Assembly: GCF_039542225.1 (NCBI RefSeq)
Contig: NZ_BAABHS010000014.1
Location: forward strand, 175,768 to 239,767
Length of the DNA: 64,000 nt
Source of the DNA: Yinghuangia aomiensis
GTDB lineage: Bacteria > Actinomycetota > Actinomycetes > Streptomycetales > Streptomycetaceae
Direction: 5' to 3'
Below the pieces are notes generated by a model. It worked only from the letters and a program-made list of their open reading frames with translations. It searched no databases and had not been told where the DNA came from. Made by a program: the position numbers and the translations under genes. Below, in pieces: positions 17,151 to 25,375 of this stretch; position 1 is the first letter of the stretch, and the number at the start of each line of letters is the position of its first letter.

Positions 17151-18638
17151 GTGAACACAAGCACTAGTCGCGAAGCGCCCCGGGCAACGCAATTCCGTCC
17201 GCGGCCGGGCTGGGTGGTGCAGGCGTTCCGGTTTGCGTTGGATCCGAATGCCGCCCAAGAGCGGGCCCTTCGGTCGCATTGCGGTGCTGCCCGGGCGGCG
17301 TACAACTGGGCGGTGTCGTGGGTCGAGGCCGTGTGGTGGCAGCGCCGGGCCGAGGAGACCTACGGGATCGAGGCCGCGGACCTGACGGCGTGGCGTTCGT
17401 GGTCGCTGCCTGCGCTGCGGCGGGAGTTCAACCGGATCAAGCACACCGACGGGCGGTTCGCCTCGTGGTGGCAGGACAACTCGAAGGAGGCGTACAACAC
17501 CGGCCTGGCGAACGCCGCTGCCGCGTTCGACAACTACACGGGGTCCCGGCAGGGCCGACGCCGCGGCCGGGCGGTGGGCATGCCACGCCGACGGTCGAAG
17601 CGGCAGGCCACGCTGTCGTGCCGGTTCACCACCGGCACCATTCGGCTGGAAGACGACCGCCGTCATGTGACGTTGCCGCGGCTCGGCACCATCCGCGTGC
17701 ACGAGAACACCCGCAAGCTCCAGCGCCGTATCGCCGCTGGGACGGCCCGCGTGTTGTCAGCGACGGTCAGGTATGAACGCGGTCGCTGGTTCGTCGCGTT
17801 CCAGGTCGAGGTTCAGCGCGACCTCATGCGGGTGTCCCGCCCCGACGCCGTCGTCGGCATCGACCTGGGCGTGAAGACCCTCGCGGTCATGGCCGACAGC
17901 ACCGGCCGGATCCGCGAAATCCCCAACCCCCGGCACCTCGACACCGCACTGGTGACGCTCAAGCGGTTGTCCCGCCGCGTCTCCCGCCGCCGCGGACCCG
18001 ACCGCCGCACCGGCGCCAAGGCGTCGGTCCGTTGGGAGAGAGCGAACCGGGAACGCAACCGGGTGCACCACCGCGTCGCGAACCTCCGCACCGACGCCCT
18101 CCACAAACTCACCACCGCTATCGCGGCAGAGTACGGCACGGTCGTCGTTGAAGACCTCAACGTCGCAGGCATGCTCCGCAACCGGCGCCTCGCCCGCAGC
18201 ATCGCCGACGCCCGCTTCGCCGAAATCCGCCGACAACTCGCCTACAAAACCCGCCGCAACGGCTGCCGCATCGTCGCAGCCGACCGGTGGTACCCCTCGT
18301 CCAAAACCTGTTCCGGCTGCGGCGCGGTGAAAACCAAACTGCCCCTGCACGTCCGGACCTACCACTGCGACACCTGCGGACTGGCCGTCGACCGCGACCA
18401 CAACGCCGCCCGCAACCTGGCCGCCCTCGCCGCGGCCGTCACCACTGGTACCGGAGTGGCCGGAGACCAGGGCGCACCAACGCCGAAACCGCGCGGAGCC
18501 GACCGGAAGACCCGCACCACCCGCCGCAGCCCCACAGCCGCGACGGGGCGGGCAGGTGGCGCAACCCTGCCGCACCCGCGACAGACAGAAACGCGAGACC
18601 GTACCCAGGACACCACAGCGCAACTCGCACTCTGGTGA
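17151..18638 (+). CDS. tnpB: RNA-guided endonuclease TnpB
   Basis: 495 aa, full length. N-terminal OrfB helix-turn-helix part (VVQAFRFALDPNAAQERALRSHCGAAR), then a split RuvC nuclease with D238 in GIDLGVKTLAV, E334 in VVVEDLNV and D416 in DRDHNAARN, and a zinc ribbon C387/C390/C406/C409. All catalytic residues are present, so the protein is probably active or recently so. The last 60 residues are a basic, disordered tail longer than usual. GTG 17151 is the longest start; GTG 17214 (VVQAFRF) fits the family start better. The 3' end of the gene normally overlaps the guide (omega) RNA. Confidence 0.92.
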   Translation: MNTSTSREAPRATQFRPRPGWVVQAFRFALDPNAAQERALRSHCGAARAAYNWAVSWVEAVWWQRRAEETYGIEAADLTAWRSWSLPALRREFNRIKHTDGRFASWWQDNSKEAYNTGLANAAAAFDNYTGSRQGRRRGRAVGMPRRRSKRQATLSCRFTTGTIRLEDDRRHVTLPRLGTIRVHENTRKLQRRIAAGTARVLSATVRYERGRWFVAFQVEVQRDLMRVSRPDAVVGIDLGVKTLAVMADSTGRIREIPNPRHLDTALVTLKRLSRRVSRRRGPDRRTGAKASVRWERANRERNRVHHRVANLRTDALHKLTTAIAAEYGTVVVEDLNVAGMLRNRRLARSIADARFAEIRRQLAYKTRRNGCRIVAADRWYPSSKTCSGCGAVKTKLPLHVRTYHCDTCGLAVDRDHNAARNLAALAAAVTTGTGVAGDQGAPTPKPRGADRKTRTTRRSPTAATGRAGGATLPHPRQTETRDRTQDTTAQLALW

Positions 18639-18652
18639 CACCGAGACGGACC

Positions 18653-18692
18653 TTCCAGGTAGGAATACCTGGAAATCTGACGGATATCCGTC
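18653..18692 (+). repeat. Two palindromes at the right end of the tnpB element
   Basis: TTCCAGGTA-GGAA-TACCTGGAA (18653-18674), a 9-bp perfect stem with a tetraloop, then the 14-bp palindrome GACGGATATCCGTC (18679-18692). They start 15 bp after the tnpB stop, where the omega-RNA scaffold and right-end hairpin of such elements sit. Exact role inferred from position. Confidence 0.6.
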
Positions 18693-18759
18693 GCCAAGTC
18701 TCGCCCGCCGATGGCGGACAATGGCACAGCGAAGGACCTTCCCAAGGAGATGGTTCGAC

Positions 18760-18948
18760 ATGTCCAATCGCGGCCCGTACATCGCCGCCGGGGTCGTCCT
18801 GGCGATCATCGCGTTGTGGATCATCCCGGGCTGGCTGGCGTGGTTCGTGTTCGGCGCGCTGATCGGGATCCCGGTCGTGGCGTGGCTGACGCTCGACCGC
18901 GGGCAGCGGCGCCGGATCCGCAACATGCGCAACCGCCGCCTGCCCTGA
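18760..18948 (+). CDS. Small membrane protein
   Basis: 62 aa. After MSNRGPY comes a hydrophobic hairpin (about 8-45, two short membrane segments) and a basic tail RGQRRRIRNMRNRR on the cytoplasmic side. AAGGAGA lies 8 nt before ATG 18760, which fixes the start. It faces ygfZ across a terminator, as in Streptomyces. Function unknown. Confidence 0.8.
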   Translation: MSNRGPYIAAGVVLAIIALWIIPGWLAWFVFGALIGIPVVAWLTLDRGQRRRIRNMRNRRLP

Positions 18949-18959
18949 CGGCGCGGCCG

Positions 18960-18983
18960 CCGGCGCCCGGAGCCGGGCGCCGG
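18960..18983. terminator. Bidirectional hairpin terminator
   Basis: Self-complementary CCGGCGCCCGG / CCGGGCGCCGG at 18960-18970 and 18973-18983, between the convergent small membrane protein and ygfZ genes. Confidence 0.65.
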
Positions 18984-18999
18984 CCGCGTCGCGCCCGGA

Positions 19000-19965
19000 T
19001 CACGCCGGGACGATCACGTCCTGCGACGCGGGCACGCCGTCCGCGGACAGCACCGCGTCGACCGGCGTGTTCCGCTTCACCAGCGCGAGCGCGACGGTGC
19101 CGAGTTCGTGGTGGCGTGCCGCGCTGGTCACGAAACCGATCTGCCGGCCTTCGAGTTCGACCGGTGCCCCGGTCGCGGGCAACTTCTCCTCGGTGCCGTC
19201 CAGATGGAGGAACACCAGGCGGCGCGGCGGGCGGCCGAGGTTCTGCACGCGCGCGACCGTCTCCTGCCCGCGATAGCAACCCTTGTCGAGGTGCACGGCC
19301 GAGGGAATCCACCCGAGTTCGTGGACGATCGTGCGGTGATCGGTCTCGTTGCCGACGCGCGGGCGGTGCGCCTCGATCCGCAGCGCCTCGTAGGCCCACA
19401 CGCCCGCCGGGTTGGCGTGCTCGGCGCCGTAGGCGGCGAGACGCTCGCGGGGCAGGAACAGCTCGCGGCCGGTGTCGGTGACGCGGGCCAGCACGGCGGG
19501 GTCGGCGGGCGGCTCGGGGACCGGCTCGTAGACGACCGCGTACGCGTCGGTCAGGTCCTCGACCTCGACGCGCAGCAGGAACCGCATGCGGTCGAGGAAC
19601 GCGACCAGCGCGGGCGCGGTGCCCGGCTCGACGTGCGCCCACAGCGCCTCGCCGTCGTCCACCACGTACATCGCGTGCTCGATGTGCCCGTGCGGGCTCA
19701 GCACGAGCGTGACGGTGGCCTGTCCGGGCGGGAGTTCGGTGAGGTGCTGGGTGGTCAGCGAGTGCAGCCAGGACAGCCGGTCCGGGCCGGAGACGCGGAC
19801 CACGCCGCGGTGCGACAGGTCGACGAAGCCTTGGCCGTTCGCGAGGCGGCGTTGTTCGCGCAGCGGGTCGCCGTAATGCGCGGCGACGCCCTCGTCGGGC
19901 GCCTCGGCGGCGACCGCGCCGGGGAGGGAGAGCAGCGGGCTGACGGCGGGACTCGTGACGGCCAT
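19000..19965 (-). CDS. ygfZ: Folate-binding Fe-S maturation protein YgfZ
   Basis: 321 aa. GcvT-like fold with the diagnostic motif KGCYRGQET near residue 220, whose Cys is essential in YgfZ. The family uses tetrahydrofolate to help repair or assemble certain Fe-S enzymes. It is not a true aminomethyltransferase because the glycine-cleavage partners are absent. It follows nur by 10 bp on the same strand, so both are probably co-transcribed. ATG 19965 precedes the conserved N-terminus. Confidence 0.92.
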   Translation of the reverse strand: MAVTSPAVSPLLSLPGAVAAEAPDEGVAAHYGDPLREQRRLANGQGFVDLSHRGVVRVSGPDRLSWLHSLTTQHLTELPPGQATVTLVLSPHGHIEHAMYVVDDGEALWAHVEPGTAPALVAFLDRMRFLLRVEVEDLTDAYAVVYEPVPEPPADPAVLARVTDTGRELFLPRERLAAYGAEHANPAGVWAYEALRIEAHRPRVGNETDHRTIVHELGWIPSAVHLDKGCYRGQETVARVQNLGRPPRRLVFLHLDGTEEKLPATGAPVELEGRQIGFVTSAARHHELGTVALALVKRNTPVDAVLSADGVPASQDVIVPA

Positions 19966-19975
19966 GCCGTCCAGC

Positions 19976-20464
19976 TTAAGCACCGGGCGGAGCGGGCGGC
20001 GGCGCGGCCGACTCCGCATCCGCCGCAGGGCCCGCCGCACCCGAGCCGCGCGCCTCCGTGCACGACGCGCAGCGGCCGAAGATGGCGAAGTGCCGGAGGT
20101 CGATGTCGAAGCCGAACCGCGCTTCCACGGTGTGCGCGAGCGGCTCGGCGAGGCCGAGCTCGACTTCGGTGACCGCTTCGCAGTCGCGGCATACCAGGTG
20201 GAGGTGGTCGCTGCGGCCCGCCGGGTGGTAGGTCGGCGCGCCGTGCCCCAGGTGGGTGTGCTTGACCAGGTCGAGGTGCTCGAGGAGTTCCAGCGTGCGG
20301 TACACGGTGGAAATGTTGATGCCGCTCGCGGTCTTGCGGATCTCGGTGAGGATCTCGTCCGGGGTGGCGTGCCCCAGGGCGGTCACCGCTTCCAGGACGA
20401 GCTGGCGCTGCGGTGTCAGCCGATAGCCCTTTTGCCGCAGCTCCTGCGTCCAGTCCGTGGTCAC
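19976..20464 (-). CDS. nur: Nickel-responsive Fur-family repressor Nur
   Basis: 162 aa. The pattern ELRQKGYRLTPQRQLVLEAV, TASGINISTVYRTLELLE, HLGHGAPTYH, DHLHLVCRDC and DLRHFAIFGRCASC closely follows Streptomyces Nur, which in the presence of nickel represses Ni transport and Fe-superoxide dismutase. Candidate ligands are H32, H69, H71, H87, H89 and H125; two CxxC pairs (92/95, 132/135) are present. The C-terminal tail is Ala/Pro-rich and longer than in S. coelicolor. GTG 20464 lies 6 nt after TAGAAT (20476-20471), so the mRNA is probably leaderless. It could be another Fur paralog; synteny supports Nur. Confidence 0.82.
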   Translation of the reverse strand: MTTDWTQELRQKGYRLTPQRQLVLEAVTALGHATPDEILTEIRKTASGINISTVYRTLELLEHLDLVKHTHLGHGAPTYHPAGRSDHLHLVCRDCEAVTEVELGLAEPLAHTVEARFGFDIDLRHFAIFGRCASCTEARGSGAAGPAADAESAAPPPAPPGA

Positions 20465-20530
20465 CGTTGAATTCTAGGCAATCCGCGGACTTGGCGGATT
20501 CGCACGTGCGAGCGACCCCGCGGCGTCACA

Positions 20531-21727
20531 ATGCCCCTCGTGGACGACGACGAGTCCCGGGTGGGGGACATACCGGACGACGCCGGGCTGCGGATCCTCG
20601 AGATCCCCGCGGACCCGGACAGCGACGCGGGTCCCGCGGCGGACCCCGAGGCGGACCCGGAGGCCGCGCCGGAGACTCCCGGCGCCGACCCGGCCCGGCG
20701 CAAACGGCGGCGGCGCCGGCGCGTCCGCACCGTCCTCGTGTCGATGCTCGTGATGATGCTGTCGCTCGTCCTGCTCGCCGCCGTCGGCGTGTGGTGGTTC
20801 ATCGACCACTACGCGGGCCGGGTCGACCGGATCCAGAACGCCTTCCCGGTCACCGCCGACCAGCCGCCGCGCGGCAAAGGCACGAACTTCGTCCTCGTCG
20901 GCCTCGACGCGCGCTCCGACATGCCCACCACCGGGCGCGACGCCAAGGGCCCGCTGTGGCAGGAAGGCGCGCAACGCAGCGACGCCACGATGCTCCTGCA
21001 CATCTCGGCCGACCGGGAGCAGGTGTACGTCGTGTCGATCCCGCGCGACGCGTGGGTCACCGTCCCCGGCCGCGGCGACGCGAAGATCAACGCGGCGTTC
21101 TCGTGGGGCGGCCCCCCGATGCTCATCGACACCGTGCAGACGCTCACCGCGATCCGCGTCGACCACTTCGCCGCGATCGACTGGGAAGGCTTCAAACGCC
21201 TGACCGACGCCCTCGGCGGCGTGGACGTCGAGATCGCCCAGGACATCCCGCAGGAAGGCGAAGCCCGCGGCTGGACCGCCGGGAAGCACCACATGAACGG
21301 CGAGGACGCCCTGATGTACGTCCGGGAACGCAAGGGCCTCCCCCGCGGCGACCTCGACCGCGTGCAGCGCCAGCAGAACTTCATGCGCGCCGTGATGGAG
21401 AAGCTGCTGTCCAAAGGCACCCTGCGCGACCCGCTGGGACTGCCCGACCTGCTCGACGCGCTCACCGCGGCGGTCAGCGTCGACGACCGCATGTCCAACG
21501 GCGACCTGCGCGACCTGGCGTGGAGCCTGCGCCGGGTGCACGGCGACGACGTGAAGTTCCTGACCGCGCCGGTGTCCGAACTCAAAACGATCCAGGGCCA
21601 GGACGCGACGGTCCTGGCCCCGGAGCAGAGCAAGTTCCTGTGGGACAACCTGCGCGACGACAGCATGGACATCTACCTGCGGCGGTACCCCAACGCGGAA
21701 CTGCCGGAGCCGTCGATGATCCGCTGA
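20531..21727 (+). CDS. LytR-CpsA-Psr (LCP) family protein
   Basis: 398 aa. Acidic cytoplasmic N-terminus (1-55), a run of Arg/Lys, one membrane helix (about 67-90) and an extracellular LCP domain. LCP proteins attach teichoic acids or arabinogalactan-like polymers to peptidoglycan using polyprenyl-phosphate. Catalytic features seen: NFVLVGLDARSD, RSDATMLLHI, VYVVSIPRDAWV, ALGGVDVEI, MNGEDALMYVRERKG and DLDRVQRQQNF with conserved arginines. Divergent from nur, 66 bp apart. Confidence 0.92.
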   Translation: MPLVDDDESRVGDIPDDAGLRILEIPADPDSDAGPAADPEADPEAAPETPGADPARRKRRRRRRVRTVLVSMLVMMLSLVLLAAVGVWWFIDHYAGRVDRIQNAFPVTADQPPRGKGTNFVLVGLDARSDMPTTGRDAKGPLWQEGAQRSDATMLLHISADREQVYVVSIPRDAWVTVPGRGDAKINAAFSWGGPPMLIDTVQTLTAIRVDHFAAIDWEGFKRLTDALGGVDVEIAQDIPQEGEARGWTAGKHHMNGEDALMYVRERKGLPRGDLDRVQRQQNFMRAVMEKLLSKGTLRDPLGLPDLLDALTAAVSVDDRMSNGDLRDLAWSLRRVHGDDVKFLTAPVSELKTIQGQDATVLAPEQSKFLWDNLRDDSMDIYLRRYPNAELPEPSMIR

Positions 21728-21767
21728 CCGCCGTGCGTCCGCGGCGCGGGAACGCGGCGCGGACGGC

Positions 21768-22280
21768 CTAGTCGGCGGCGATCTCCGTGTCGACCTTCTT
21801 CAACTGCGCGGAGACGTGCGCCTGGAGCGGCTGCCCCATCGCGGCCATGTCGTAGGCGTACATGAGTTCGCCCTTGACCAGGCCGTAGAGGCGGTGTCCC
21901 GCGGTGTACTCCTTGGCGTCGACCGTGCGCGCGACCACGTCGGTGCGGATCTCCACCCGCCCGTTGTCGGTCTCGCCCAGCCAGATCTCCACGATGCCGG
22001 TCGGGTGCGCGAGGGTGACCTCGACGCTGCCGTCGAGCTTGGACTTCCAGTAGCCCGTCTCGGTCGCCAGCGGACGCACCCGGTTCCCGTCGTCGTCCAA
22101 GAGCCAGGTCCGCGAGGTGTACGCCAGGAACGGCCTGCCGTCCTGCGTGAAAGTCACCTGCTGGCCGAAGCGGAACGCGTCGATCGTCGGGTAGTCGCCG
22201 ACGCCGGCGCCTTCCCACGTGCCGAGCAGGAACGCGAGCGGGACGACGTCGGGGTGCATGTCGTCCGGAATTTCGATCAT
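21768..22280 (-). CDS. Nitrobindin-like heme protein (FABP/THAP4 fold)
   Basis: 170 aa. GTWEGAG at residues 20-26 and His155 in LQAHVSAQLKK match M. tuberculosis nitrobindin, where the same His number is the heme ligand. These beta-barrel ferric heme proteins isomerise peroxynitrite. A 32-aa membrane ORF ends 54 bp upstream on the same strand, probably in one transcript. Confidence 0.88.
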   Translation of the reverse strand: MIEIPDDMHPDVVPLAFLLGTWEGAGVGDYPTIDAFRFGQQVTFTQDGRPFLAYTSRTWLLDDDGNRVRPLATETGYWKSKLDGSVEVTLAHPTGIVEIWLGETDNGRVEIRTDVVARTVDAKEYTAGHRLYGLVKGELMYAYDMAAMGQPLQAHVSAQLKKVDTEIAAD

Positions 22281-22334
22281 GTCATCCGGCCTGGTACGGG
22301 GACTTCGGGCAGCCCCGAGCCTACCGGCAACCCG

Positions 22335-22433
22335 TCAGCTCTGGCCCTTGTAGAGCTTCGCGACGGTCAGGGCGGCGAACCAGGCGACCAGGATGCCGAC
22401 CAGGACCAGCAGCGTGATGAAGAAGACGTGCAC
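22335..22433 (-). CDS. 32-residue membrane peptide
   Basis: A very short gene. GTG 22433 is preceded by GAGGAG with 6-nt spacing. The product is one hydrophobic helix (residues about 4-24, FFITLLVLVGILVAWF) ended by a basic, polar tail LYKGQS. Codon third positions are almost all G or C, as in real genes here. It lies directly upstream of the nitrobindin gene. Function unknown; possible small regulator or subunit. Confidence 0.62.
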   Translation of the reverse strand: MHVFFITLLVLVGILVAWFAALTVAKLYKGQS

Positions 22434-22624
22434 GTGGTGCTCCTCGCGCGGACTCGTGGCTCGTCGGCTCGTGCGGAACTGCCGCGCGTAGCCGCGTGCC
22501 GGGCCAAATCGGCATCAGTGTACGGCCGGGACCCACTCCGGAGGCGGTCAGGGTGCCGTACGACACGTTGCCGCGCGGCGAACGGCGCAAAGCCGCCGCG
22601 CCGCACGCCACTACCGTGATCCGG

Positions 22625-22987
22625 ATGAAGCGATCTCTCGTGGTGAAGGTGACGGCAGGCCTCGACGCGCCCGAGCGCTGCTCCCAGGCGTTCAACGTCG
22701 CGGCCGTCGCAGTGGCGGGCGGCGTCGACGTCTCGCTGTGGCTGGCCGGCGAGTCGGCGTGGTTCGCCCTGCCGGGCCGCGCCGCCGAGTTCGATCTCCC
22801 GGAGGCGGCCCCGCTGCCCGACCTCCTCGACGCGGTGCTGGCCGGCGGCCGGGTCACGCTGTGCTCGCAGTGCGCGGCACGCCGCAACATCACCGGCGAC
22901 GACGTGATCCCGGGGGTCCGGATCGCCGGCGCGCAGGTCTTCGTGCAGGAGTCGCTCGCGGACGGCGCGCAGGCGCTCGTCTACTGA
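22625..22987 (+). CDS. DsrE-like family protein
   Basis: 120 aa. Begins SLVVKVTAGLDAPERCSQAFNVAAVAVAGGVDVSLWL, the Rossmann-like DsrE/peroxiredoxin-like start, and has a CSQCAARR cysteine pair near residue 80-83 and FVQESLADGAQALVY at the end. Related proteins relay sulfur or bind Fe-S, but no partner is nearby. TACCGT at 22612-22617 is 7 nt before ATG, so it is probably leaderless. Confidence 0.8.
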   Translation: MKRSLVVKVTAGLDAPERCSQAFNVAAVAVAGGVDVSLWLAGESAWFALPGRAAEFDLPEAAPLPDLLDAVLAGGRVTLCSQCAARRNITGDDVIPGVRIAGAQVFVQESLADGAQALVY

Positions 22988-23041
22988 GGCACTCTTCTCC
23001 GTGCGGCGCTCGTCCGCCGGCGCCGCTCCGGACCCGCCCCG

Positions 23042-23236
23042 TTATTCGTCCCACCACTTGTCCCCCGGCCCGCGGCGGTTGGCCACGATCGCCGCCACCG
23101 GGGGAATGACCATCGCGACCACGCTCATCGCCACCGCCGCGGGCACCGAGACGAAGCGGATGGCCGCCCAGGAGAGCACGAACAGCGTCAGGCACGTCCC
23201 CATGAGCGCGAAGTAGAGCTTCTTGCGCGTGCGCAC
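23042..23236 (-). CDS. DUF3099 small membrane protein
   Basis: 64 aa with two membrane helices (about 8-28, 33-51) and a polar tail GPGDKWWDE. The pattern RKKLYFALMGTCLTLFVLSW is typical of DUF3099, a widespread actinobacterial family without known function. It follows the SMR exporter gene on the same strand by 24 bp. Confidence 0.8.
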   Translation of the reverse strand: MRTRKKLYFALMGTCLTLFVLSWAAIRFVSVPAAVAMSVVAMVIPPVAAIVANRRGPGDKWWDE

Positions 23237-23260
23237 GCTTCCACGGTACGTCCCGCGGCG

Positions 23261-23584
23261 TCAGTGGCTGATGCCGGACAGGTTGAGCCCGACCACGCCC
23301 GCCAGGATGAGCCCGATGGAGACCAGCTTCAGGACCGAACCGGGCTCGTCGTACAGCCAGATGCCCATGATCGCGGTGCCCGCCGCGCCGATGCCGGTCC
23401 ACACCGCGTAGGCCGGGCCCACGTCGAGGGTCTTCAGGGACAGCGTGAGGAGCCCGAAGCTGCTGATCGCGCACGCCGCGAACCCGACCGTCGGCCAGAA
23501 CCGGGTGAACCCGTGGCTGGCCTTGAGCAGCAGCGCGAACCCGGTCTCCAGGAAGCCCGCGATGATGACGAGCAGCCAGGCCAT
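23261..23584 (-). CDS. SMR-family exporter, Gdx/SugE type
   Basis: 107 aa, four membrane helices, the SMR length. Conserved Glu13 in AGFLETGFALLLK binds substrate and protons; YAVWTGIGAAGT in helix 3 is the Gdx (guanidinium exporter, SugE) signature rather than the EmrE one. It probably exports guanidinium. AGGAGG lies 9 nt before ATG. No guanidine riboswitch was recognised upstream. Confidence 0.85.
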   Translation of the reverse strand: MAWLLVIIAGFLETGFALLLKASHGFTRFWPTVGFAACAISSFGLLTLSLKTLDVGPAYAVWTGIGAAGTAIMGIWLYDEPGSVLKLVSIGLILAGVVGLNLSGISH

Positions 23585-23711
23585 CAGCGGCCCCTCCTTC
23601 GCAGTCCGCCGCGCTCCGGCACCGGAATCGTTTCTGCCGACGATGGGTTTGTCACAACGCCGATCTTGCCCGACGTACGGCCCCGCCACGCGCACCCGGG
23701 GGCCGGAAACG

Positions 23712-23756
23712 CGCCGGGCGGCGCCCCTCCCGGATGGGGAGGGACGCCGCCCGGCG
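23712..23756 (-). terminator. Terminator of the rhodanese-SseC operon
   Basis: 19-bp stem with one C/A mismatch: 23712-23731 pairs with 23737-23756, loop GGATG. It lies about 90 bp after the SseC stop on the minus strand. Confidence 0.75.
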
Positions 23757-23844
23757 TCCGACACGACCGCCGCATTCGGATGCCCGTGGGTGTACGTCCG
23801 AAGGAGACCCGCGCTGTGCGGTCGTGCCGCGTGAAAAGCCTCGG

Positions 23845-24135
23845 TCAGACCGCGATCTCGACCTCGGCGACATCGCCCTTGGTGGCGACGACCGAACGGT
23901 CGACCGTCGCACCCGGGACGAGCGCGCGCACGGTCCAGTTGCCCGGCGCGGCGAAGAACCGGAACTGCCCGGTCGCCGAGGTCGGAACCTCGGCCGTGAA
24001 GTCGCCGCCCGCGTCCAGGAGACGGACGTAGCCGTTGATCGGCTGCCCGCCCTTGGTCACGGAACCCTGGATGATCGTCTCGTTCGCCACGTCTACTCCT
24101 GCCAGATCCGGCCCGCCGGCCTTAGCGCCGCACAT
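23845..24135 (-). CDS. SseC-like DUF1416 protein
   Basis: 96 aa. MCGAKAGGPDLAGVDVANETIIQGSV, GYVRLLDAGGDFTAEVPTS and APGNWTVRALV are typical of DUF1416/SseC, a small transthyretin-like protein always found beside CysA-type thiosulfate sulfurtransferases in actinobacteria. Its own activity is not known; a role in sulfur transfer or thiosulfotransferase maturation is inferred from the constant pairing. It starts 36 bp after the rhodanese stop. Confidence 0.9.
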   Translation of the reverse strand: MCGAKAGGPDLAGVDVANETIIQGSVTKGGQPINGYVRLLDAGGDFTAEVPTSATGQFRFFAAPGNWTVRALVPGATVDRSVVATKGDVAEVEIAV

Positions 24136-24171
24136 CTCTTTGCTCCCTTGCTGATTGCTGCGCTGAAGCGC

Positions 24172-25011
24172 TTACTTGCCGGAGCCCAGCTCGATCGGCA
24201 CGCCGACGAGCGCGCCGTACTCGGTCCAGGAACCGTCGTAGTTGCGGACGTTGCCCTGCTCGAGCAGCTCGTGCAGCACGAACCACGTGTGGGCCGAACG
24301 CTCGCCGATGCGGCAGTAGGCGATCGTGTCCTTGGACAGGTCGACGCCTTCGCCGGAGTAGAGGGCGGTCAGCTCCTCGTTCGACTTGAACGTGCCGTCG
24401 TCGTTGGCGGCCTTCGACCACGGGATGTTCTTCGCGGTCGGGACGTGGCCGGCCTTCTGCGACTGCTCCTGCGGCAGGTGCGCCGGGGCGAGCAGCTTGC
24501 CGGAGAACTCGTCGGGCGAACGGACGTCGACCAGGTTGGTCGTGCCGATCGCGGCGAGGACGTCGTCGCGCCAGGCGCGGATCGAGGTGTCCTGCGGCTT
24601 GGCGGCGTAGTTCGTCGCGGCGCGCTCCGGCACCTCGACGACCAGCTCGCGGGAGTCCAGCTCCCACTTCTTGCGGCCGCCGTCGAGGAGCTTGACGTCG
24701 CCGTGGCCGTACAGCTTGAAGTACCAGTACGCGTAGGAGGCGAACCAGTTGTTGTTGCCGCCGTACAGGACGACGGTGTCGTCGTTCGCGATGCCCTTGG
24801 CGGACAGCAGCGCCGAGAACGCCTCCTGGTCGACGAAGTCGCGCTTGACCGGGTCCTGCAGGTCCGAACGCCAGTCGATGCGGACCGCGCCGCGGATGTG
24901 GTTCTTCTCGTACGCGGCGGTGTCCTCGTCGACCTCGACCAGGACGACCTTCGGGTTGTCGAGGTTGGCCTCGACCCAGGCGGCGTCGACGAGTACGTCG
25001 GAGCGGCTCAT
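24172..25011 (-). CDS. Thiosulfate sulfurtransferase (CysA/SseA-type rhodanese)
   Basis: 279 aa with two rhodanese domains; only the C-terminal one is catalytic, with Cys233 in the loop CRIGERS. It moves sulfane sulfur from thiosulfate to cyanide or a thiol acceptor. GGAGGT lies 7 nt before ATG 25011. The gene has a 277-nt leader after a cysteine-rich leader peptide, so expression probably follows cysteine supply. Confidence 0.95.
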   Translation of the reverse strand: MSRSDVLVDAAWVEANLDNPKVVLVEVDEDTAAYEKNHIRGAVRIDWRSDLQDPVKRDFVDQEAFSALLSAKGIANDDTVVLYGGNNNWFASYAYWYFKLYGHGDVKLLDGGRKKWELDSRELVVEVPERAATNYAAKPQDTSIRAWRDDVLAAIGTTNLVDVRSPDEFSGKLLAPAHLPQEQSQKAGHVPTAKNIPWSKAANDDGTFKSNEELTALYSGEGVDLSKDTIAYCRIGERSAHTWFVLHELLEQGNVRNYDGSWTEYGALVGVPIELGSGK

Positions 25012-25287
25012 TGTTTACCTCCGGTGTGTGGGCGCAGCCGCACGGAGGCGGCAGGCCCAAGGGGCTCTGCACGGGCAGGGGAAAGTTCGGGGGGCGCTGT
25101 GGCGACGCGCGGGTCCGCCGGAATGCGGGCTCGGGGCCCGGTCAGGTGCGGCGGGGGTCGTCCGGTGCACGGCGGCGCGGTTTCCCGGCAGGCATGCGGA
25201 TACATGCCGCGGGACGGCGCTCGGCCGCGGATCACGGTCGGTACGGTCACATCGAGGGTGCGGCCGACCTGTGCTCCCGGGTGCGCG
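25012..25287 (-). promoter_or_regulatory. mRNA leader between the Cys-rich peptide and the rhodanese gene
   Basis: 276 nt with no gene. Contains GGCATG/CATGCC (25191-25196, 25203-25208; 6-nt loop) and other G+C-rich stems. In mycobacteria, poly-cysteine leaderless ORFs control downstream genes through such leaders. Which stems compete could not be worked out by eye. Confidence 0.5.
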
Positions 25288-25368
25288 TCAGCGCGGGCAA
25301 CACAGGCAGGTGGCCGTGCGGCACAGGTCCACTGCGCGCCGCTTGGTGAGGTCTGCCTGTCGCTTCAC
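25288..25368 (-). CDS. Leaderless cysteine-rich leader peptide
   Basis: 26 aa. It begins MKRQADLTKRRAVDL and ends CRTATCLCCPR, with Cys at 16, 21, 23 and 24, so four of the last eleven codons are Cys. GTG 25368 lies 7 nt after TACGAT, placing the transcription start on or next to the start codon. It matches the actinobacterial type of short Cys leader that stands before sulfur genes. Ribosome stalling at the Cys codons when Cys-tRNA is scarce is expected to raise translation or transcription of the rhodanese-SseC operon. Mechanism inferred. Confidence 0.78.
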   Translation of the reverse strand: MKRQADLTKRRAVDLCRTATCLCCPR

Positions 25369-25375
25369 GCCACCG

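Larger units (their letters stand above)
17151..18692 (+). mobile_element. IS200/IS605- or IS607-like element carrying only tnpB
   Basis: A TnpB gene without a TnpA transposase partner, dropped between dtd and a small conserved membrane-protein gene. The right side has two strong palindromes (18653-18674 and 18679-18692). The left end cannot be fixed: it must lie in 17051-17150. No terminal inverted repeats or target duplication are visible, as expected for this class. Transposition would need a TnpA supplied elsewhere. Confidence 0.65.

Noticed and set aside
23585..23711. Guanidine riboswitch before the Gdx-like exporter
   Set aside because: No ykkC, mini-ykkC or ykkC-III core sequence was found.
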